Shown piece by piece: positions 1 through 5,201 of a DNA stretch of 5,201 bases. This DNA comes from Bacteroidota bacterium (GTDB lineage: Bacteria > Bacteroidota > Bacteroidia > Cytophagales > Cyclobacteriaceae), in contig JAHEMS010000296.1 in the NCBI GenBank assembly GCA_024643595.1, positions 1 through 5,201 of the forward strand. The letters run 5' to 3'. A program made the translations under genes and the position numbers. Under the pieces are notes generated by a model. The model saw only the letters and a list, made by a program, of their open reading frames with translations, ran no database searches and was not told the origin of the DNA. Every line of letters starts with the position of its first letter. The stretch's first letter is position 1.

Positions 1-137
1 TTGATTCTCTTAAGGACGTAATCAATTAAGGGCAGCTGCTTATTAATAGATCTATCTCTTGAACGAATAGTTGAGTGCAACTACGCTTGAACTAATTTAA
101 AGACAGGTAGATCATACCGGTAGTTTATTATTTTATG

Positions 138-165
138 GAACCTACTATGAAGAATGAATAGGTTC
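138..165. promoter_or_regulatory. Inverted repeat upstream of the sulfatase gene (candidate operator or leader hairpin)
   Basis: A perfect 7-bp inverted repeat, GAACCTA at 138-144 and TAGGTTC at 159-165, is separated by 14 bp. Equivalent positions in the two arms are 21 bp apart, about two helical turns, a spacing that suits a dimeric DNA-binding protein. The second arm ends 28 bp before the sulfatase ATG. As RNA it would form an 8-bp stem if the outer G-U pair is counted. It is not followed by a clear T-run, so a terminator for an upstream gene is possible but less convincing. The repeat itself is seen directly; the regulatory role is inferred. Confidence 0.35.
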
Positions 166-169
166 TTAT

Positions 170-177
170 TACCATTG
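170..177 (+). promoter_or_regulatory. Weak Bacteroidota-type -7 element candidate before the sulfatase
   Basis: TACCATTG matches the Bacteroidota -7 consensus TAnnTTTG at all fixed positions but one. It lies 16 bp before the ATG, which would give a very short leader. No TTG-type -33 box is evident at the expected distance. The inverted repeat at 138-165 covers that region instead, so if this is a promoter it would probably need an activator. A one-mismatch hit to so short a consensus can easily occur by chance. Confidence 0.2.
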
Positions 178-193
178 GATTTGAAATTCAATT

Positions 194-1585
194 ATGGATT
201 CATACCTGATTAAACGTTTTTTAGGATTACTACTTCTCCTTTCTTCGCTATGCCATATGGCATTAGCTGAACAGCAAAAACCGAACATCATCATCTTCCT
301 TGCCGATGATTTAGGTTATGGTGACTTAGGTTGTTACGGACAAAAACTTATACCAACACCGCAACTTGATAAATTGGCTAAAGAAGGAATCCGGTTTACT
401 TCATTTTATTCTGGCAGTACGGTTTGTGCCCCTTCGAGGTATGCGCTAATGACTGGAAGAGATATGGGGCACGCATTTATCAGGGGAAACAAAGAAACGC
501 CAATACCTGGCAGTGAGCTAACCATTCCGAAAATCGCTAAGAAAAACGGTTATGTCACCGGCATGTTTGGTAAATGGGGGTTAGGTTTATCGACCAACGA
601 AGGCTCCCCAGAAAAGCAAGGATGGGATGAATTCCTGGGCTACCTGGCTCACCGGGATGCACACAATTATTATGTTAAGAACTTATGGGAAACCAAACAA
701 GGCAAGACTTTTTTGCATCCGATGGACACTTCACAAAACACAGCTCCATATATATTTAATGCCGCATTAACGTTTATCAAGAACCATAAAGACCAACCCT
801 TCCTGTTATACATGCCCACCACGTTGCCACATGCGGAAATGGTTAACCCTACAGATGAATCTATAAGACCTTTTCTTAATCCGGATGGTAAAAGTATTTT
901 TCCAGAGGTTCCATTTGTGAAAGGGACTGGAATGTCACCAACGTATTCATCCCAAACCATGCCCAATGCCGCTACAGCCGCTATGATTAGTCAGGTTGAT
1001 ATGGATATGGGTAACTTGATGAAACTGTTGCGGGAACTTGGTTTAGACAAAAACACGTATGTCTTCTTTACCTCTGATAACGGGGCACATCAGGAGGGGG
1101 GAAGAAATATCAAGCAGTTTGAAAGTACAGCCGGCTTAAGGGGATTTAAACGTGATTTATACGAAGGCGGAATGCGCGTACCAACACTGGCGTGGGGTGC
1201 CAATATTAACAGTAAAGTAAGCGATGAGCCCTTAGCCAACTGGGATATTTTACCAACCATTGCGGAAATTATGGGCGAGACCATCCCGGCAAACATTAAT
1301 GGTGTTTCGTTCCTTGATCTTCTGCATGGAAGGAAATATAAAACCAAACATGAGAGCCTATATTGGGAATTTTATGAGCGTGGTTTTGACCAGGCGATAC
1401 GAAAAGGAAACTGGAAAGCCATCAGGCGCAGTCTCAATGGATCCAGGATGGAGCTATACAATTTGAACACAGACCCCAGTGAGAATTACAACATCGCCGA
1501 CCAACACCCGGATATTGTTAAGGAGATGGAAGGTATCTTTCAGCATTCACATGTTGATTCTCCGGCATACCCGATCAAGAAATAA
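194..1585 (+). CDS. Exported S1-family (arylsulfatase A-like) sulfatase
   Basis: A 463-residue formylglycine-dependent sulfatase that would hydrolyse sulfate esters, probably on a sulfated polysaccharide or its oligosaccharides, in the periplasm or outside the cell. Residues 1-25 form a Sec signal peptide (KR, a leucine-rich core, then ALA before E26). The sulfatase fold starts at PNIIIFLADDLGYGD with metal ligands D38 and D39. The CAPSR signature at 78-82 carries Cys78, the residue converted to formylglycine, and Arg82. Further family residues are K127 in GKWGLG, H213 in LPHAEM, D295-N296 in TSDNGAH, and K319 ahead of YEGGMRVP. The C-terminal subdomain, including the YWEFYERGFDQAIRKGNWK stretch, is present, so the protein looks full length. 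Position 129, His in the usual GKWHLG, is Gly here; AHNYY at 156-160 suggests a subfamily that places its substrate residues differently. The ATG at 194 is chosen because it directly precedes the signal peptide and no earlier in-frame ATG exists; no Shine-Dalgarno is visible. The family call is firm; the substrate cannot be read from the sequence. Confidence 0.95.
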   Translation: MDSYLIKRFLGLLLLLSSLCHMALAEQQKPNIIIFLADDLGYGDLGCYGQKLIPTPQLDKLAKEGIRFTSFYSGSTVCAPSRYALMTGRDMGHAFIRGNKETPIPGSELTIPKIAKKNGYVTGMFGKWGLGLSTNEGSPEKQGWDEFLGYLAHRDAHNYYVKNLWETKQGKTFLHPMDTSQNTAPYIFNAALTFIKNHKDQPFLLYMPTTLPHAEMVNPTDESIRPFLNPDGKSIFPEVPFVKGTGMSPTYSSQTMPNAATAAMISQVDMDMGNLMKLLRELGLDKNTYVFFTSDNGAHQEGGRNIKQFESTAGLRGFKRDLYEGGMRVPTLAWGANINSKVSDEPLANWDILPTIAEIMGETIPANINGVSFLDLLHGRKYKTKHESLYWEFYERGFDQAIRKGNWKAIRRSLNGSRMELYNLNTDPSENYNIADQHPDIVKEMEGIFQHSHVDSPAYPIKK

Positions 1586-1595
1586 ACATCAGGGT

Positions 1596-2882
1596 CTAAC
1601 AAGGAATGGAAATACTTACCCGTGTTCCACTACCTAATTCCGATTTTAAATCGATACCGCCATTCATCTTAGTAACCACTTCCTTTACAATATAAAGACC
1701 TAATCCGGATCCATCCGATTCATTGGTGCCTCGATAGAACATGTCAAAAATGAAAGGAATGTGATTTGCCTCTATTCCTTTTCCATTGTCTTCTACTTCC
1801 AGCAACAGATTACCGTCTTCCATGCAAATTTTTATTTTTATCCATTTCAATGGCTTATTGGTATCCGTATATTTTATGGCATTCGTCAGAATGTTATTCA
1901 AAACGATTTTAAAGCGCTCCTTGTCAATCAGAATAAGACCTTCAATTAATTCCTTTTCAATGGTGACCTGATCAAATCCCTTTACATAGTTCAATGAATC
2001 AAGTACTTCGTTAACCAGGTCCACAAGTAATACCTCTTCTTTGATTAAAGCAGTCCTGGAGTTGCGGGAATGATCAAGAATATCCTTAATAAAACCATCC
2101 AGTTTGGCAATCCTACCTTTCATTAGGCCGATAAGTTGATCGCAGTTTTCTTCCCCGGATTGTTTACTCAATTCATATAAATTGATCAGTCCCATGATCG
2201 AACTTAAAGGAGCTCTCAAATCGTGCGAAACACTGTATACAAAATGATCCAATTCTTTATTAATCTGAATCAATTCATTATTTTTTATTTCAATGTCGCT
2301 ATTACTCTTTTCCAGTATGGCTGTCTGAGCTTGCAATTTTTTTTCAGCTCGATGATTTAATTGAAGTAAAAAGTTAACGATCAGCGCTGAAGTAACCAGT
2401 GCAACGATGAGATTGAATAGTCTGTAAAATCCTAATTGATTTTCGGCTACCTTTCTCGCGGGAACGAAATCAAAGTCAAACCAAAAGGCGATAAGATACA
2501 GCAGAAGTGAAACCAGTATAAAAAATAAAGCCGATCGCATATATTTCACACCCATCAGACTGATCGCTGTAATGGTGGAGCAAACAAAAAAGACTTCTGA
2601 ACCTACTCCTTGTTTATCGGCTTCCACAGAAAGAAAGATGACAATATTAATCGAGGTTAATAAAACTACATTGGAAGCATAGTTATGTCTGTTAAAATTA
2701 AGATACATGGCGACACCGCCACCGATTAGAATTAAGAAGTATAATACATTACCACCTTCAATGCGATTAATGTAATCCAGAATGATATAAATTGTGCCTA
2801 CCACTATGGAGATCACAGAAAGCACATATCGTAAAGAATTGCGTTTTTGTTCTACCGCAATATTTTGAATTACTGATGTCAT
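1596..2882 (-). CDS. Six-TM membrane sensor histidine kinase
   Basis: A 428-residue sensor kinase of a two-component system that would autophosphorylate on His and pass phosphate to a response regulator. Numbering from the ATG at 2882, about six hydrophobic segments (near 17-38, 47-62, 71-86, 97-114, 118-135 and 153-175) form the N-terminal membrane domain. A charged, coiled-coil-like linker follows at about 177-212. The HisKA domain has the H-box SVSHDLRAPL with phospho-acceptor H220. The HATPase_c domain shows the N-box LNNILTNAIKYT (about 328-339), G1 DNGKGI (365-370), F-box FDMFYRG (379-385) and G2 GSGLGLYIVK (391-400). All catalytic boxes are intact. There is no PAS, HAMP, periplasmic sensor or receiver domain, so the signal is probably sensed within the membrane. 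A TTG at 2912 would add ten residues (a His-rich stretch), but that codon overlaps a candidate -7 promoter element, so the ATG at 2882 is preferred. No response regulator gene lies in the window, and the partner is unknown. Confidence 0.93.
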   Translation of the reverse strand: MTSVIQNIAVEQKRNSLRYVLSVISIVVGTIYIILDYINRIEGGNVLYFLILIGGGVAMYLNFNRHNYASNVVLLTSINIVIFLSVEADKQGVGSEVFFVCSTITAISLMGVKYMRSALFFILVSLLLYLIAFWFDFDFVPARKVAENQLGFYRLFNLIVALVTSALIVNFLLQLNHRAEKKLQAQTAILEKSNSDIEIKNNELIQINKELDHFVYSVSHDLRAPLSSIMGLINLYELSKQSGEENCDQLIGLMKGRIAKLDGFIKDILDHSRNSRTALIKEEVLLVDLVNEVLDSLNYVKGFDQVTIEKELIEGLILIDKERFKIVLNNILTNAIKYTDTNKPLKWIKIKICMEDGNLLLEVEDNGKGIEANHIPFIFDMFYRGTNESDGSGLGLYIVKEVVTKMNGGIDLKSELGSGTRVSISIPC

Positions 2883-2909
2883 TACAGCGCTGCCGCGTAA
2901 GTGGTGGTG

Positions 2910-2917
2910 CAAAGTAA
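2910..2917 (-). promoter_or_regulatory. Candidate -7 element for the histidine kinase gene
   Basis: On the minus strand this reads TTACTTTG, one mismatch from the Bacteroidota -7 consensus TAnnTTTG. It would start a transcript about 20 nt before the ATG at 2882 and would rule out the TTG at 2912 as the start codon. A TTAGAC sequence (2933-2938, minus strand) lies near the -33 position but is a poor match to TTTG. The motif match is observed; promoter activity is inferred. Confidence 0.35.
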
Positions 2918-2924
2918 TAAAAAT

Positions 2925-2941
2925 ATACTAGTGTCTAATAT
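2925..2941 (-). terminator. Weak hairpin plus T-rich tract downstream of the FAD oxidoreductase gene
   Basis: Read on the minus strand, ATATTAG and CTAGTAT form a 7-position stem with one mismatch around a 3-nt loop, followed by a T-rich tract (ATTTTTATT). It lies about 50 nt past the oxidoreductase stop, between that gene and the kinase gene, where a terminator would be expected. The stem is AT-rich and weak. It also overlaps the presumed -33 region of the kinase promoter, so it may instead be ordinary AT-rich promoter DNA. Confidence 0.25.
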
Positions 2942-2949
2942 CTTCTGTT

Positions 2950-2959
2950 TCGATATCGA
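2950..2959. repeat. 10-bp perfect palindrome TCGATATCGA
   Basis: TCGATATCGA is self-complementary over all ten bases. It sits in the 107-bp gap between the oxidoreductase stop and the kinase start, 68 bp before the kinase ATG and just upstream of that gene's presumed -33 region. That would be a sensible place for a dimeric regulator to bind. No second copy was noticed in the window, and chance remains possible. Confidence 0.3.
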
Positions 2960-2989
2960 TAGGATAGAGGATAATGGTTTAATTCAGAA

Positions 2990-4645
2990 TTAGTTTTTCA
3001 TTTCCAGCACTTGTTTGTCCTGTAATAATCTTTTTGATAAATCACGGTAGGACAGTTTTTGCGGAGAAACATGCTGATCAATCGATAAAACAGCTGCAGT
3101 GGCCGCAGATTGACCTAGTATCATGAATACGGGTTCCATTCTGATTGAACCATAGGCGATATGAGAACTTGAAAGACAAACGGGCACCAATAGATTATTA
3201 CATTCAATTTCTTTTGGAAGGATCGACCCATAGGCAATGGCATAAGGTCTATCAGGATGAACACCAATGTCACCTTCATTTTGAACGAAGCCTTCTTTGG
3301 TAACATATCGTTGTGCGTTATGAGCATCCAACGTATAGGAGCCCATCCCAATAGCATCGGGTATATTTGTCCTTCCTAACGCATCAGGTTCAGTCATCAC
3401 ATATTCTCCTATCATTCGTCTGGCTTCCCGTATATATAATTGATGTGGCCAATGGTTATTGTCTTTGAATTCATCCCTGGCTAATCCCCAATTTCTCATT
3501 TCATCCCTGACTTCAATCGGAACCCTTGAATCATTTTGCAAGAAGTACATGAGACCTTTTTGATACAATTCGTGTTCCAGGATTATTTCATTTCTCCGTT
3601 TATAACTTGCCTCTGGGTACTCATAATTTTTCCCAATATAGTCGGTACTAAACGGGCCGTGATTATTGACATCGGTTTTCCGATTAGGTATACCATCAAA
3701 TTTATCAAATGTTTCCCTCCATCCGTTGGCAAACACACGGGCATATAACTCATATCTTTCAGGTTTATAGCCACTGGGTTTTGTGAATAGAATTCTATTA
3801 TCCGGATGATTACTAAGGCACATCCTAAAACAATAGGCTTGAATTTTCTTATCTCCAGAACCATTCACACCGATGGGCTCAGCGGAAATTTCAGGTAAGA
3901 GCCCACTTTGTGGATCATGTGCAATTTTATAGGGACTTATCGGTGATTTAAAATGGTGGCCATGATGAAATATTCCTGCCTGAATACCATTCCATGTTTC
4001 GCCATAAACTGAATTTCCTTCACGTCCGACATGATAACTAACTCCAGCCACAGCCATCAGGTCTCCTTCATAGGTAGCATCAATAAACATCTTTCCTACG
4101 TACGTATTACCTGTTAATGTCTTGAATGATTGAATGCTACCTGATTTCTTTTGTATCCCATTGGAAGAGCGATCAAGCCACTCGCTTCGATAGACCAGGA
4201 GTTTATTCTTTGTAACCCATGTTTCGAAGACTTCTTCCGCTGCATGGGGTTCAAAAATCCACATTGTCCGGGAATCACCATCCATGGCAGGAGTGCCCTG
4301 ACCCTTATTACCATACTCTTCTTTTTTCTGCCATTGCCAGGATTCATTTTTTTTGTAGTGCTGATATATGCTCTGATAAAATTCACGGGCAAGTCCACCA
4401 ATCACTTCCTTATTTCCGGTATCTGTAAAACCTAACCCGGAAGCAGAAAGTCCACCTAAGTGTTTGTCCGGCGAAACCACGATTACCGACTTACCCATTC
4501 TTGTAACCTGAACCGCCGCGGAAATAGCAGCTGCTGTGCCACCATAAATAATGACATCCGCACTGCGTGTAATGGCTGATTGAGCATAGCTTGTTTCTGG
4601 CACAACCATCACAAAAGCAAATAAATAGAGAAGGTGAATTTTCAT
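2990..4645 (-). CDS. Exported FAD-dependent oxidoreductase (FAD_oxidored-type)
   Basis: A 551-residue predicted flavoprotein of the FAD_oxidored type, often labelled 'FAD-dependent oxidoreductase' or 'xanthan lyase-related' in Bacteroidota and Planctomycetes. The natural substrate of this group is poorly defined; a role in carbohydrate breakdown is usually inferred from gene context. Residues 1-21 look like a Sec signal peptide (MK, hydrophobic core, SYA before Q22) with no twin arginine. The dinucleotide-binding motif follows at once: ADVIIYGGTAAAISAAV (29-45), the GGT variant of GxGxxG. Next come VIVVSPDKHLGGLSASGLG (54-72) and GFTDTGNKEVIGGLAREFY (72-90). Position 58, where Rossmann flavoproteins often have an acidic ribose-binding residue, is Ser. 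IDATYEGDLMAVAGV (188-202) is a typical second FAD-contact region. The C-terminal LLVPVCLSSSHIAYGSIRMEP block (485-505) and GQSAATAA (511-518) close the FAD domain, so the protein looks complete. The ATG at 4645 directly precedes the signal peptide; no Shine-Dalgarno is visible. The family is confident; the reaction is unknown. Confidence 0.9.
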   Translation of the reverse strand: MKIHLLYLFAFVMVVPETSYAQSAITRSADVIIYGGTAAAISAAVQVTRMGKSVIVVSPDKHLGGLSASGLGFTDTGNKEVIGGLAREFYQSIYQHYKKNESWQWQKKEEYGNKGQGTPAMDGDSRTMWIFEPHAAEEVFETWVTKNKLLVYRSEWLDRSSNGIQKKSGSIQSFKTLTGNTYVGKMFIDATYEGDLMAVAGVSYHVGREGNSVYGETWNGIQAGIFHHGHHFKSPISPYKIAHDPQSGLLPEISAEPIGVNGSGDKKIQAYCFRMCLSNHPDNRILFTKPSGYKPERYELYARVFANGWRETFDKFDGIPNRKTDVNNHGPFSTDYIGKNYEYPEASYKRRNEIILEHELYQKGLMYFLQNDSRVPIEVRDEMRNWGLARDEFKDNNHWPHQLYIREARRMIGEYVMTEPDALGRTNIPDAIGMGSYTLDAHNAQRYVTKEGFVQNEGDIGVHPDRPYAIAYGSILPKEIECNNLLVPVCLSSSHIAYGSIRMEPVFMILGQSAATAAVLSIDQHVSPQKLSYRDLSKRLLQDKQVLEMKN

Positions 4646-4684
4646 GAGATCATTAATTAAATTAATTATTAAGGCATCTTAAGC

Positions 4685-4692
4685 GAAATGTA
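4685..4692 (-). promoter_or_regulatory. Weak -7 element candidate for the FAD oxidoreductase gene
   Basis: The minus strand reads TACATTTC, matching TAnnTTTG except for the last base, about 40 bp before the ATG at 4645. No TTTG or TTG is seen at the expected -33 distance; the tandem repeats at 4694-4714 occupy that interval. This pattern would suit an activator-dependent promoter, but the motif is short and the evidence weak. Confidence 0.22.
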
Positions 4693-4693
4693 G

Positions 4694-4714
4694 TGAATCA
4701 TGAATCGCTAATCG
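4694..4714. repeat. Three tandem 7-bp imperfect repeats in the divergent promoter region
   Basis: TGAATCA, TGAATCG and CTAATCG follow one another without gaps, sharing the core AATC. They begin about 50 bp before the oxidoreductase ATG and lie immediately upstream of its candidate -7 element. Direct repeats in such a position can be regulator-binding sites. The repeat is directly visible, but it is short and has no demonstrated partner. Confidence 0.35.
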
Positions 4715-4800
4715 TTATCCATGGACATTTGATTTCTATTGAAACAAAATTTCTTTTAATTTCAAGTAATACATCGGCCATAAATAAAATGCCATTAACC

Positions 4801-4806
4801 AAGGTG
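4801..4806 (+). promoter_or_regulatory. Possible ribosome binding site for the three-TM gene
   Basis: AAGGTG lies 9 nt before the ATG at 4816 and resembles a partial Shine-Dalgarno. The other genes in this window show none, so it modestly supports this start. The motif sits inside a six-codon open frame (ATG at 4789, TAA at 4807-4809) that is in the same frame as the gene and stops just before it. Confidence 0.35.
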
Positions 4807-4815
4807 TAAAGTGAA

Positions 4816-5103
4816 ATGACCCAACTGAAATCATTACAGGTAATCAATATTCTATTGTGCTTGGCCAATGTGATTATTTTTTTTCTGCCTAAAAGGTTGG
4901 CAAGCGGAATTCCTTCCAATGCGGCTGGCGGATTGGTTATCATGGCACTGACTATGGCAGTAATCATATTGGCACACGCGATATCAATAGGAATAGCAAT
5001 CTATTATGAAAAGCTCAAGCTTTTAATCATAATGACCTGGTTAATTATTCCCTTATCCCTGCTATTCTGGTATTTCATTTTCAGGTTCAATACGTTTGAT
5101 TAA
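4816..5103 (+). CDS. Small three-TM membrane protein of unknown function
   Basis: A 95-residue, strongly hydrophobic protein that I do not recognise. Three likely membrane helices are visible, at about residues 8-25, 38-63 and 68-90. They are joined by a short polar stretch with KR and a Gly/Pro/Asn segment (about 26-37), then a YYEKLK turn (about 62-67). The C-terminus is short (FRFNTFD). There is no signal peptidase site, lipobox or catalytic motif. An in-frame TAA at 4807-4809 fixes ATG 4816 as the first possible ATG start, and an AAGGTG sequence lies just upstream. It is transcribed away from the oxidoreductase and followed by a hairpin at 5125-5146. The opposite strand has an overlapping frame (4698-4967), but the coherent three-helix pattern and the start context favour this strand. 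Function is unknown; it could be a small inner-membrane accessory protein. The reality of the gene is likely but not certain. Confidence 0.65.
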   Translation: MTQLKSLQVINILLCLANVIIFFLPKRLASGIPSNAAGGLVIMALTMAVIILAHAISIGIAIYYEKLKLLIIMTWLIIPLSLLFWYFIFRFNTFD

Positions 5104-5124
5104 TGTTGAAAGGTTGTTGGTCTC

Positions 5125-5146
5125 TGAACGCCATTACATGGGTTCA
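5125..5146 (+). terminator. Bulged hairpin downstream of the three-TM gene
   Basis: TGAAC (5125-5129) pairs with GTTCA (5142-5146), and CCAT (5131-5134) pairs with ATGG (5138-5141) around a TAC loop, leaving G5130 bulged. This gives nine base pairs, starting 22 nt after the stop codon. There is no T-run after it, so it is at best a weak terminator or a 3'-end stabilising structure. A regulatory inverted repeat is also possible. Confidence 0.35.
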
Positions 5147-5201
5147 TTGCTAACGCTCTCTACATAGCCCAGCGCCGGGTTAAATTGAAATCCCATTTAC
5201 C

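Larger units (their letters stand above)
4646..4815. other. Divergent intergenic region between the oxidoreductase and the three-TM gene
   Basis: This 170-bp AT-rich stretch must hold the control signals for two genes that point away from each other. On the oxidoreductase side there are two ATTAATTA copies 9 bp apart (about 4652-4669), a TACATTTC element (minus strand, 4685-4692) one base from TAnnTTTG, and three tandem 7-bp repeats (4694-4714). On the other side, GACATTTG (4724-4731) is a one-mismatch -7 candidate for the + strand gene. A minus-strand reading frame crosses 4698-4967, but it overlaps the better-supported + strand gene and is treated as a shadow. Confidence 0.5.

Noticed and set aside
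3..29. Short open frame on the + strand ending in TAA, possibly the C-terminus (DSLKDVIN) of a gene upstream of the window.
   Set aside because: Only eight codons are visible, with nothing family-specific in them; another + frame also runs to a stop at 19-21. It cannot be told from chance.
206..253. Lipoprotein signal in the sulfatase (SSLC at residues 17-20).
   Set aside because: The residue before Cys20 is Leu and position -3 is Ser, which does not fit a lipobox; ALA before E26 is a good signal peptidase I site.
670..1466. Open frames of 68 to 98 codons on both strands inside the sulfatase gene.
   Set aside because: They are shadows of a well-supported sulfatase and encode no recognisable domains.
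2885..2892. 8-bp palindrome CAGCGCTG just before the kinase ATG.
   Set aside because: It could hinder initiation as a small hairpin, but an 8-bp self-complementary site with no loop is too short to fold stably and is common by chance.
2883..2912. N-terminal extension of the histidine kinase from a TTG at 2912, adding a His-rich ten-residue stretch.
   Set aside because: TTG is a rare start, the added residues are not membrane-like, and the codon falls within a candidate -7 promoter element; the ATG at 2882 is better.
4698..4967. Minus-strand 89-codon open frame upstream of the oxidoreductase, in the same direction.
   Set aside because: It overlaps the three-TM gene on the opposite strand, has no coherent domain pattern, and runs through the AT-rich region that holds the likely promoters.
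5160..5201. Possible C-terminus of a minus-strand gene entering from the right edge (GKWDFNLTRRWAM then TAG).
   Set aside because: Thirteen residues are too few; an aromatic-rich end can suggest an outer-membrane barrel, but another minus-strand frame (5134-5196) is also open here and neither can be supported.

Overview
The window looks like a chromosomal segment of a free-living, probably aquatic or marine member of the Bacteroidota (Cytophagales-like). This is inferred from four things: moderately AT-rich DNA, start codons mostly without Shine-Dalgarno sequences, a histidine kinase and an exported FAD oxidoreductase of types common in that phylum, and an exported sulfatase. No rRNA, tRNA, CRISPR array, insertion sequence or phage gene was seen.

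Layout. Positions 1-193 are non-coding leader containing a 7-bp inverted repeat just ahead of the first gene. A secreted S1-type sulfatase lies on the + strand (194-1585). Only 10 bp after its stop it meets the stop of a convergent minus-strand gene for a six-TM sensor histidine kinase (1596-2882). After a 107-bp gap that holds a 10-bp palindrome and a weak promoter/terminator-like segment comes a minus-strand gene for an exported FAD-dependent oxidoreductase (2990-4645). A 170-bp divergent intergenic region with three tandem 7-bp imperfect repeats separates this from a small + strand gene for a three-TM protein of unknown function (4816-5103). The last 98 bp hold a bulged hairpin and no supportable gene.

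How the genes may work together (inference). The sulfatase and the FAD oxidoreductase both carry Sec-type signal peptides, and both families are common in gene sets for breaking down complex, often sulfated, polysaccharides. The window may therefore be the edge of, or a scattered part of, a glycan-use region. The histidine kinase has no partner response regulator here and no extracytoplasmic sensor domain, so a link to the two enzymes rests only on proximity. I see no convincing case for a wholly new multi-gene system. The points most worth a second look are the sulfatase active-site variation (GKWGLG in place of GKWHLG), the Sec-type export signal on a predicted flavoprotein, the tandem repeats ahead of the oxidoreductase, and the uncharacterised three-TM gene.
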